Under the pieces are notes generated by a model. That model was not told the DNA's origin. It did no database searches and was given only the letters and a program-made list of their open reading frames with translations. This document shows, one piece after another, positions 1-5,927 of a stretch of DNA of 6,342 bases. Origin of the DNA: Clostridiales bacterium (GTDB lineage Bacteria > Bacillota > Clostridia > Monoglobales > Firm-18); assembly GCA_031255355.1 (NCBI GenBank), contig JAIRSR010000194.1, positions 1 to 6,342 of the forward strand, read 5' to 3'. Numbering within the stretch: the stretch's first letter is position 1; every line of letters begins with the position of its first letter. The translations under genes and the position numbers were made by a program.

Positions 1-3
1 GTT

Positions 4-966
4 TTGGATTGGATACAAGTGACGATACACACCACCACGGACGGCATAGAACCGCTAAGCGGCAGGTTGTACCGCGCGGGTGTTACGGGCATTGAGATTG
101 AGGACGCGCGGGATTTTCAAGAGTTTCTCGAAACGCGCGGGCAGTATTGGGATTACGTGGACGACGCGCTGATCCAAGCAAAATCCGGCGGTACGCGCGT
201 AAAAATTTACGTCAGTGACGACGGCGCGGGAAGCGCGGTATTAGAGGCGGCGCGGGAAGCCGTCGCGTCGCTTCGGCAAAGCGACACGGACGGACGCTTC
301 GGCAGTCTTGACGTCACACTCGGCAAGGTGTACGAGGAGGATTGGGCGAACGGTTGGAAAAAGTATTTCAAGCCCATACCTGTTGGGGAGCGGATTTTGA
401 TTAAACCGCAATGGGAAGCGGTTGACCCCGGCGGGCGAATCGTTTTTGAAATCAACCCCGGCATGGCGTTCGGCACGGGTACCCACGAAACGACGCGGTT
501 ATGTATTTGCGCGTTGGAACGGTACGTTACTCCCGGCTGTAAGGTGCTGGATTTGGGCTGCGGAAGCGGAATCCTTTCCGTAATCGCGCGGTTGCTCGGC
601 GCGGGGAGCGCGGCCGCGGCGGACCTTGACCCGAACTGTGAACGCGCCGCCCTTGAAAACGCGCAACGAAACGGCGTTGCCGACAACTACGCCGTTTACT
701 GCGGGAACATCACGGAGGACGAGGCGTTGAAGCGCAAACTCGGCACAGGGTATGACATTGTGGCGGCGAATATCGTCGCTGACGTACTGATTCCCCTCGC
801 GTCCGAAGTGAAGCGTTACTTAAAGGACGGCGGCGTGTTGATTTGTTCCGGCATTATTGACTTCCGCAAGGACGACGTTGCCGCCGCGCTGGAACGGAAC
901 GGACTGAAAATCATCGATACCGCAAGCGAGGGCGAATGGTTCGCGCTGACCGCGCGGGCGGGCTAA
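4..966 (+). CDS. prmA: Ribosomal protein L11 methyltransferase PrmA
   Basis: Cytoplasmic SAM-dependent enzyme that methylates amino groups of ribosomal protein L11. The 320-residue product fits the family (about 290-315 aa). The N-terminal ~100 residues match the L11-recognition domain. They are followed by the conserved linker EEDWANGWKKYFKP (residues 111-124), the PrmA signature NPGMAFGTGTHETT (151-164), SAM-binding motif I VLDLGCGSGIL (181-191), an acidic cofactor-ribose loop ADLDP (206-210), and the NIVADVL motif (256-262) that corresponds to the catalytic N-[IL]-[LV]-A segment. The start taken is TTG at base 4, because DWIQVTIHTTTDGIEP resembles the usual family N-terminus. The frame is still open in bases 1-3 and no upstream ribosome binding site is visible, so the start is not proven. 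In many Clostridia prmA follows dnaJ, which would lie off the left edge. Its stop codon overlaps the end of the convergent gene by 4 bases, leaving no room for an intergenic terminator. Confidence 0.95.
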   Translation: MDWIQVTIHTTTDGIEPLSGRLYRAGVTGIEIEDARDFQEFLETRGQYWDYVDDALIQAKSGGTRVKIYVSDDGAGSAVLEAAREAVASLRQSDTDGRFGSLDVTLGKVYEEDWANGWKKYFKPIPVGERILIKPQWEAVDPGGRIVFEINPGMAFGTGTHETTRLCICALERYVTPGCKVLDLGCGSGILSVIARLLGAGSAAAADLDPNCERAALENAQRNGVADNYAVYCGNITEDEALKRKLGTGYDIVAANIVADVLIPLASEVKRYLKDGGVLICSGIIDFRKDDVAAALERNGLKIIDTASEGEWFALTARAG

Positions 967-1283
967 CTGCCGAAATCCTCCTCTAATTGCGCCAACGCCT
1001 CCAAGGAATCCACCGCGATTCCCTCTCGCAAGCGCAATTGGTCTTGTTTCCGCAGGGTGCTTACGTCAATCTCCAGCACTTTGAGCGGCGTATCGGAGCC
1101 GTCCTCAAATACCGCGATTCTGCCGCCGCTCTCCCGCGCTACATAGCGGCTTGCCGCCGACGCTTGCTCGTGCCGTTCGCGCCGCGCTTCGCCGCAACGC
1201 AAGCCGACCGTGAATAACAGGAAGGAATACGCGCAGGAAAGCGCCGCTATGCCGGCGATGAACAAAATCTTTTTTTTTGCCAT
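963..1283 (-). CDS. Small membrane-anchored protein with BofC C-terminal-like domain
   Basis: A 106-residue protein. Residues 1-4 are basic (MAKKK), and about 5-27 form a hydrophobic signal-anchor segment (ILFIAGIAALSCAYSFLLF). A charged linker follows, then a compact domain at about 47-106. The domain reads YVARESGGRIAVFEDGSDTP, then a segment ending in EIDVSTL, then DQLRLREGIAVDSLEALAQL and an acidic end. This layout (short beta-rich 'G-x-I-A-V-F', 'D-x-S-x-L', 'D-x-x-x-L-x-x-G-I', 'S-x-E-x-L-x-x-L-x-E-D') is what I associate with small clostridial proteins annotated as BofC C-terminal domain-like. In B. subtilis, BofC is a forespore-secreted regulator of the SpoIVB protease, but this protein lacks BofC's N-terminal domain, so that role should not be transferred. 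The start is ATG at 1283-1281, preceded by an excellent AGAGGAGG ribosome binding site 6 bases upstream. It is divergent from the PBP gene and convergent with prmA. Domain naming is from memory of the family pattern and function is unknown. Confidence 0.72.
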   Translation of the reverse strand: MAKKKILFIAGIAALSCAYSFLLFTVGLRCGEARRERHEQASAASRYVARESGGRIAVFEDGSDTPLKVLEIDVSTLRKQDQLRLREGIAVDSLEALAQLEEDFGS

Positions 1284-1328
1284 TGGAAGCCTCCTCTGTC
1301 AAGGATTGGTATTTTGGCGGTGAAAATC

Positions 1329-1355
1329 GGTATAGTTTCGGTTATTATTTCACAA
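1329..1355 (-). promoter_or_regulatory. Weak candidate promoter for the BofC-C-like gene
   Basis: Reading the minus strand, TTGTGA (1355-1350) is followed 15 bases later by TATACC (1334-1329), about 45 bases upstream of the ATG at 1283. Both hexamers are imperfect and the spacer is short for the housekeeping sigma factor. The position is right for a promoter, but the match is weak. A forespore or other alternative sigma factor could use different elements that I cannot assign here. Confidence 0.25.
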
Positions 1356-1381
1356 TACGGACAAAATTATTCATTTTTTGC

Positions 1382-1410
1382 GTGATTTTTTAATTTAACT
1401 GTGGTATAAT
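1382..1410 (+). promoter_or_regulatory. Extended -10 promoter for the class A PBP gene
   Basis: A perfect TATAAT (1405-1410) is preceded by TG at 1402-1403, giving the extended form TGGTATAAT. Seventeen bases upstream lies GTGATT (1382-1387), which matches TTGACA at only three positions, a common trade-off with extended -10 elements. The surrounding sequence is AT-rich with T-tracts at 1374-1379 and 1386-1391. Transcription would start near 1416-1418, giving a leader of about 60 bases before the PBP start at 1479. Confidence 0.7.
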
Positions 1411-1438
1411 AACGGTAATAAGTATAAATAGGTGAATT

Positions 1439-1468
1439 ATGAAAACACAAAACGCGAAATCGCTATAG
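1439..1468 (+). CDS. Possible 9-codon leader ORF upstream of the PBP gene
   Basis: ATG at 1439 opens a short frame reading M-K-T-Q-N-A-K-S-L and ending in TAG at 1466-1468, only 10 bases before the PBP start codon. AGGTGA (1430-1435) lies 3 bases ahead of the ATG, closer than ideal. The TAG overlaps the AGGGGTGG ribosome binding site of the PBP gene (1467-1474), so translation of the leader could couple to or shield PBP initiation. The peptide has no run of a single amino acid and no obvious arrest motif, so a classic attenuation peptide is not indicated. It may be a chance frame. Confidence 0.25.
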   Translation: MKTQNAKSL

Positions 1469-1478
1469 GGGTGGAACC

Positions 1479-3695
1479 ATGTCTAATTCCGTCAAACTGT
1501 TTGTAAAAATTTTCATAGGGATCACGCTGCTCGGCATCATCGTCGTCACAGGCGTGGTCGCGGGTGCGCTTTTGGGCTTTATCGACACCACAGGCGACCT
1601 CAATATCGAGGACTTGCGGCTGAACGCGACTTCTTTTGTGTACTATACCGACCCGGAAACAGGGGAAACGGGCGAGTATGAACGGCTGTACGGCGAGGAA
1701 AACCGCGTCTGGGTCGATATTACCGAAACGCCGGATTACTTTCGGGATTGCTTTGTCGCGATCGAGGACGAGCGGTTCTATAAACACGCGGGGTTCGACG
1801 TAAAAAGCACCTCAAAGGCTGTGTTCGATTACGTGTTAAGGCGCAACGGACGCGGCGCGAGTACGATTACCCAACAGATCGTTAAGAATTTAACAGGAGA
1901 TAAAGAGGTATCGCCCACGCGAAAGGCGCAAGAGATCATCCGCGCCGTCAATTTAGAGAAAAAAATGTCCAAGGAGCAGATTTTGGAACTGTACATGAAC
2001 GTGATTTACCTTAGCGAGGGCTGTCACGGCGTAGGGAGCGCGGCGAACTACTATTTTGGCAAGGACGTAAGCGAACTCACCCTTGCCGAATGTGCCTCGA
2101 TTGCGGGGATTACGCAGTATCCGTCACGGTTCGACCCGATTACCAACCCCGAAGCGAACAAGGAAAAACAGGTACTGATTTTGAGCAAGATGCTGCAACT
2201 CGGTTATATAGATGAAGAAACATATCAAAACGCGGTCGCGGAACCGTTGAATTTTGTGGGGAAATTGCGGGAAGCCGCAAGCAAGCAGTCCTATTTTGTC
2301 GATCAAGTCATCAGCGACGTACTCCGCGATTTGCGCGACGTAAAAGGCTATACCGACGCGGTGGCGTCCAAAATGCTCTACACCGGGGGCTTGCGGATTT
2401 ACTCTACCGTCGATCCCCTGGTGCAGTCCGTCATGGACAAGGTGTATACCGACCCGAAAAGTTTCCAGGCCGCGCCGAAAGGCGTAACGCCGGAATCGGC
2501 AATGGTCATGCTCGACCCCCTCACAGGGGAAGTCAAGGGCGTAGTGGGCGGCAGAGGGGAAAAAACCGCCGACAGGACGCTCAACCGCGCGACGCAATCT
2601 TTCCGTCAGCCCGGTTCCGCGATCAAGCCGATCGCGGTGTACGCGCCCGCCGTGGAAAATAATCTGATTACACCCGCGACGGTGTTCAGTGATAAAAGCG
2701 TCACGTTCGGCAGTTGGTCCCCCCGCAACTACTACGCGGGGTTTCGCGGCCCCGCTTCCGTCAGTTACGCGCTGGAAATCTCCATCAACACCATTCCGGT
2801 GCAGATTTTGGAAAAAATGGGCGCGGGGGTATCGGTCAATTTTATGCGGAACAACCTCGGAGTTACCTCTCTCACGGCGGAAGACCAAAACCTCGCGATC
2901 GCGCTCGGCGGCTTGACAAAGGGAATTTCCCCCCTGGAACTTACTGCGGCCTACGCGCCTTTTGTCAACCGCGGCATCTATACCAAGCCCGTGACCTACA
3001 CCAAGGTGCTGGACAGCGCGGGTAAGGTTTTGCTCGAAAATAAAAAGCAAAGCGCGAAAGCGATGTCCGAACAAACCGCCGCGATTATGGCGAATATGCT
3101 CAAAGGCGTAGTGGATTACGGCACCGGCGCGTCGGCGCGGTTCAACACGTCCTACGCGACCGGAGGCAAGACCGGCACGACGGATAACGATGTAGACCGT
3201 TGGTTTGTGGGCTTTACGCCGTACTACGCCGCGTCGGTGTGGGTGGGGTGCGACAATCCCCGCTCCATGAGTTTTTTCAGCGGGAATCCCTGTATCCCCG
3301 TATGGAAAAAGGTGATGCAAGAGGTACACGCGGCGAAAAAACTACCCGCAAAGGGTTTTGCCGCAAGCACGGGCTTGGTTTCCGCGACTTACTGTACCGA
3401 AAGCGGCGCGTTGCCGGGCGACCAATGCGCGTCCGTTCGGACAAGTTACTTCAAATCCGGCACACAGCCCGTTTCGGTCTGCACCGCGCACGAAGCGGAG
3501 GTTGACCCGACGGAGGAATCTTCGGAAACGAACGGCGAAACGGAGGACGGAAGCGCGTTGCCGGAAAAATCCGCCGTACCGCAGCCCGGGTCGTCCGCAC
3601 CGCCCTCATCCTCCGCGCCGCCCGGTACCGTTACGGAGCCCGTGAACTCCACCGCGCCGGAAAAGCCCGTGGACTTGGGCGAACCGAACGTATAA
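1479..3695 (+). CDS. Class A penicillin-binding protein (PBP1A-type, GT51 + transpeptidase)
   Basis: Bifunctional cell-wall enzyme anchored in the membrane with its catalytic domains outside. It polymerises lipid II into glycan strands and crosslinks the peptides. Of 738 residues, about 7-34 form the single membrane anchor. The GT51 domain (about 65-240) has the catalytic motif IEDERFYKHAG (likely catalytic Glu96), GASTITQQIVKNL (126-138), and ILELYMNVIYL with the second conserved Glu170. The transpeptidase domain (about 340-615) carries all three penicillin-binding motifs: S380-A-I-K383, S435-I-N437 and K564-T-G-T-T. A short region with three cysteines (C639, C650, C668), familiar from clostridial PBP1A ends, leads into a Ser/Pro/Glu-rich tail (about 673-738). 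The start is ATG 1479 with AGGGGTGG just upstream, and it keeps the anchor intact. Family names include ponA, mrcA and pbpF, but I cannot say which orthologue this is. Its own promoter lies upstream, and it precedes murA by 123 bases on the same strand. Confidence 0.96.
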   Translation: MSNSVKLFVKIFIGITLLGIIVVTGVVAGALLGFIDTTGDLNIEDLRLNATSFVYYTDPETGETGEYERLYGEENRVWVDITETPDYFRDCFVAIEDERFYKHAGFDVKSTSKAVFDYVLRRNGRGASTITQQIVKNLTGDKEVSPTRKAQEIIRAVNLEKKMSKEQILELYMNVIYLSEGCHGVGSAANYYFGKDVSELTLAECASIAGITQYPSRFDPITNPEANKEKQVLILSKMLQLGYIDEETYQNAVAEPLNFVGKLREAASKQSYFVDQVISDVLRDLRDVKGYTDAVASKMLYTGGLRIYSTVDPLVQSVMDKVYTDPKSFQAAPKGVTPESAMVMLDPLTGEVKGVVGGRGEKTADRTLNRATQSFRQPGSAIKPIAVYAPAVENNLITPATVFSDKSVTFGSWSPRNYYAGFRGPASVSYALEISINTIPVQILEKMGAGVSVNFMRNNLGVTSLTAEDQNLAIALGGLTKGISPLELTAAYAPFVNRGIYTKPVTYTKVLDSAGKVLLENKKQSAKAMSEQTAAIMANMLKGVVDYGTGASARFNTSYATGGKTGTTDNDVDRWFVGFTPYYAASVWVGCDNPRSMSFFSGNPCIPVWKKVMQEVHAAKKLPAKGFAASTGLVSATYCTESGALPGDQCASVRTSYFKSGTQPVSVCTAHEAEVDPTEESSETNGETEDGSALPEKSAVPQPGSSAPPSSSAPPGTVTEPVNSTAPEKPVDLGEPNV

Positions 3696-3745
3696 CGCCG
3701 CCAAATTCAGGGGAAATCACCCGCCGCCGCGACAGTTCCGCGTAA

Positions 3746-3816
3746 TTCGTATCACCATCGTATTTCTCTCCGCATATGCTATTAGTGCAACGTTATACGG
3801 AGAGGGTTGATACGAA
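3746..3816 (+). promoter_or_regulatory. Imperfect inverted repeat enclosing the murA ribosome binding site
   Basis: TTCGTATCA (3746-3754) is the exact reverse complement of TGATACGAA (3808-3816), and inside it CTCTCCG (3766-3772) exactly complements CGGAGAG (3798-3804). CC (3755-3756) can also pair with GG (3805-3806), and ATA (3774-3776) with TAT (3794-3796). In RNA this makes one long hairpin whose 3' arm contains the whole Shine-Dalgarno stretch GGAGAGGG (3799-3806) and ends 2 bases before the murA ATG at 3819. There is no T-run, so it is not a terminator. The arrangement suggests translational control of murA or an operator at the DNA level. The pairing is read directly from the sequence. 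The regulatory role is inference. Confidence 0.5.
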
Positions 3817-3818
3817 CA

Positions 3819-5072
3819 ATGAGTAAAATGGTTATAGAGGGCGGGAGGCGGCTGGACGGGCTTGTCCGTGTTCACGGTTCCAAAAACGCCGTTTTGCCGA
3901 TTCTCGCCGCAACGGTTTTGAACGGCGGCACAAACATTATACATGACTGTCCCGGGCTGAAAGACGTGTACTCCTCCATAGAAATCCTAAAGGGTTTGGG
4001 CTGTAAAGCGGCGTGGGAGGGCAGCACGGTCATAATCGACTCCGGCGGTATCGCGACACACTACATACCGGAAGCACTGATGCGGGAAATGCGGTCCTCC
4101 ATTATATTTTTGGGCGCGATTATCTCCCGCTGCCGAAAAGCCACAATTTCCATGCCGGGCGGCTGTGAATTGGGGCCGCGCCCGATCGACCTGCACCTAA
4201 AGGCGTTCCGCCAACTCGGGATCGCAATCGACGAGGCGCACGGCTACATCACCTGCAACGTGGACGAAATCAAATGCGACGACATCCACCTCGACTTTCC
4301 AAGCGTCGGGGCGACGGAAAACATCATGCTTGTGGCGGCGTTGGCAAACGGCGTGACTACAGTTTCCAACGCCGCGAAAGAGCCGGAAATCGTCGATTTG
4401 CAAAGTTACCTCAACAAAATGGGCGCGAAAATCAGCGGCGCGGGTACCTCCGTGATTACCATCGAGGGGGTGAGTGCGCTCGGCGGCGTGGAACACAGGG
4501 TAATCCCGGACAGAATCGTCGCGGCGACGTACCTTTCCGCAGCGGCGGCGACGGGCGGGAGCGTCACAATCACCAACGTCATACCCGCGCACCTGCAACC
4601 TGTCACCTCCGCGCTCAAGGAATGCGGCTGCGGCTTGCGGCAGGAAAAGGACGCAATGACCATTACCGTCGGGGACAGGCCGCGCCCGGTGGATTTTATC
4701 CGCACACTGCCGCACCCCGGGTTCCCCACGGACGCGCAGCCGCCGGTGATGTCCGCGCTTTCCGTCGCGGCGGGAACGAGCGTCATAGCGGAAAATATGT
4801 TTGAAAACCGCTACAAGCACGTCCCCGAACTGAACCGCATGGGCGCGGATATTAAGGTAGACGGACGCGTCGCGGTGATTCGCGGTGTGAAGCGGCTCTC
4901 CGGCGCGAAAACGTCGGCAACAGACCTGCGCGGCGCGGCGGCTTTGATTATCGCGGGACTGAACGCGGAGGGCGTTACGGAAGTCGAGGGGCTTTGCCAC
5001 TTGGACAGAGGCTATGAATTTTTCGAGGTCGGGCTGGCGGGTCTGGGGGCAAATATCAAAAGGGTGGAATAA
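3819..5072 (+). CDS. murA: UDP-N-acetylglucosamine 1-carboxyvinyltransferase MurA
   Basis: Cytoplasmic enzyme of the first committed step of peptidoglycan synthesis. It transfers enolpyruvate from PEP to UDP-GlcNAc and is the fosfomycin target. The 417 residues match the usual ~419 of the EPSP-synthase-like fold. Landmark residues sit almost at E. coli numbering: K22-N23 in GSKNAVLPILA, the fosfomycin-reactive cysteine C116 in PGGCELGPRPIDLHL, R121, D305 in FPTDAQ, R331, and R397 in DRGYEFFE. Because Cys is present rather than Asp, normal fosfomycin sensitivity of the enzyme would be expected. The start chosen is ATG 3819 (MSKMVIEGG), which fits the family N-terminus. An in-frame TTG at 3807 abuts the ribosome binding site and cannot use it. 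GGAGAGGG ends 12 bases before the ATG, slightly long, and lies inside a hairpin. The gene is followed after 3 bases by ftsQ, so the two form an operon. Many Bacillota carry two murA copies, and whether this is the main one cannot be told here. Confidence 0.96.
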   Translation: MSKMVIEGGRRLDGLVRVHGSKNAVLPILAATVLNGGTNIIHDCPGLKDVYSSIEILKGLGCKAAWEGSTVIIDSGGIATHYIPEALMREMRSSIIFLGAIISRCRKATISMPGGCELGPRPIDLHLKAFRQLGIAIDEAHGYITCNVDEIKCDDIHLDFPSVGATENIMLVAALANGVTTVSNAAKEPEIVDLQSYLNKMGAKISGAGTSVITIEGVSALGGVEHRVIPDRIVAATYLSAAAATGGSVTITNVIPAHLQPVTSALKECGCGLRQEKDAMTITVGDRPRPVDFIRTLPHPGFPTDAQPPVMSALSVAAGTSVIAENMFENRYKHVPELNRMGADIKVDGRVAVIRGVKRLSGAKTSATDLRGAAALIIAGLNAEGVTEVEGLCHLDRGYEFFEVGLAGLGANIKRVE

Positions 5073-5075
5073 AAC

Positions 5076-5873
5076 ATGGCTTACATAAGCAAAACGACGC
5101 ATGACGGCAGGAATGTCCGCGTCAAGGATTACAAAAAAAGAATCAGACGCAACCGCAGAAGAAGAAAATTTCTTTTTTTCACCTTTCTTTTTCTATGCGT
5201 TATGATATTTTTTCGCCGCGCACCGTTTTTCGCCGTAAAGGAAATCCGCTGCGCGGGCAACGCGGCGGTCAGCGCGGAGGAGATTATCGCGGCTTCCACA
5301 ATCAGTTACGAATACAACCTCTTCCGCGTCAGCGTAAAAAAGGCCGCCTCGCGGATCGCGGCGATTCCGTACGTCAGGGCAGTGACCGTCAAGCGCAAAC
5401 TTCCCAACCGTATCGAGATCAAAATCACGGAATGTGAGGTGCGCGGCTATTTGCCTTTGAACGAGGGTTATATCTACATCGACGGCGCGTGTAAAATGCT
5501 GGAATACAACAGTGTGCCGCCTGCGGGTGTGCCCGTCATTCAAAACACCGGCGTTTTGAGTTACGAGGGCGGGAAGCGGCTGTTAGCGGACGACGACAAA
5601 AAAACTGACGCGGTCGCCGCCGTGATTGCCGCCGCGCGGAACCACTTCCCGCCGGAACAAATTACCGCAATCGACGCGGCGCGGGCGGACGATTTGACGC
5701 TGCTCTACAACAACAAACTTGAAATCCGCGTCGGCAATGTCAAGGATTTGGATTACAAACTGAACATCGCCCTCCGCGCAATCAGCGATAAATTAGGGGA
5801 AAACGCCGGAGGCTATTTAGACGTGAGCAACCCGGCAAGCGGCTCCGGCTCGGTCTACCGTGAGAAAAAATAA
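5076..5873 (+). CDS. ftsQ: Cell division protein FtsQ/DivIB
   Basis: Single-pass membrane protein of the divisome (called DivIB in Gram-positives) that works with FtsL/DivIC and FtsB to control septal wall synthesis. Of 265 residues, 1-31 are strongly basic and cytoplasmic (KKRIRRNRRRRK), and about 31-47 form the membrane segment (KFLFFTFLFLCVMIFF). A POTRA domain spans about 52-119: FAVKEIRCAGNAAVSAEEI, then a 'NLFRVSVKKAASRIAAIPYV' segment, then AVTVKRKLPNRIEIKITE. The extracellular beta domain runs to about 250 and closes with GGYLDVSNP, typical of the family end. The start is ATG 5076 with AGGGTGG (5061-5067) 8 bases upstream, lying in the end of murA. The 3-base gap after murA indicates co-transcription and probably coupled translation. 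Adjacency of murA or other mur genes to ftsQ/divIB is common in Bacillota division clusters. Confidence 0.93.
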   Translation: MAYISKTTHDGRNVRVKDYKKRIRRNRRRRKFLFFTFLFLCVMIFFRRAPFFAVKEIRCAGNAAVSAEEIIAASTISYEYNLFRVSVKKAASRIAAIPYVRAVTVKRKLPNRIEIKITECEVRGYLPLNEGYIYIDGACKMLEYNSVPPAGVPVIQNTGVLSYEGGKRLLADDDKKTDAVAAVIAAARNHFPPEQITAIDAARADDLTLLYNNKLEIRVGNVKDLDYKLNIALRAISDKLGENAGGYLDVSNPASGSGSVYREKK

Positions 5874-5875
5874 AT

Positions 5876-5895
5876 CCCTCCGTGAGGGGGGGAGG
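5876..5895 (+). other. Small GC-rich hairpin in the ftsQ to DUF881 gap
   Basis: CCCTC (5876-5880) can pair with GAGGG (5884-5888) over a 3-base loop, or alternatively CCTCC (5877-5881) with GGAGG (5891-5895). No T-run follows, so it is not a convincing terminator. The GGAGG here is about 32 bases ahead of the next start and is not the ribosome binding site used. It might act as an mRNA-processing or stability element, but it could be chance in a G-rich stretch. Confidence 0.25.
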
Positions 5896-5927
5896 ACAGG
5901 TCTTAACAAGAAAGGAAGAGTACACGA

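Noticed and set aside
987..1217. Plus-strand frame opposite the BofC-C-like gene
   Set aside because: The minus-strand frame has a near-perfect ribosome binding site, a membrane segment and a family-like domain. The plus-strand one has none of these.
1341..1413. Inverted pair GTTATTAT (1341-1348) and ATAATAAC (1406-1413)
   Set aside because: Only 8 bases of pure AT-rich sequence far apart, partly made of the -10 element itself. Likely compositional.
2124..3329. Long open frame (401 codons) on the minus strand inside the PBP gene
   Set aside because: It lies fully antisense to a PBP with all catalytic motifs. Its translation is rich in Arg, His and Gly with no recognisable domain, typical of the mirror of GC-biased coding sequence.
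3696..3745. Possible terminator after the PBP gene
   Set aside because: The stretch has CG-rich triplets (CCGCCGCCGC) but no stable stem followed by a T-run.
3759..3798. Promoter for murA within the leader (TATGCT at 3775-3780 or TTATAC at 3793-3798)
   Set aside because: Both hexamers resemble a -10, but neither has an acceptable -35 at 16-18 bases, so I could not support a promoter call.
3807..3818. TTG at 3807 as the murA start
   Set aside because: It directly touches the GGAGAGGG, leaving no spacer, and it adds four residues not expected at the MurA N-terminus. ATG 3819 fits better.
4197..5102. Minus-strand open frame (301 codons) over murA
   Set aside because: It is antisense to a complete murA, its product is Arg-rich and composition-driven, and there is no credible motif.
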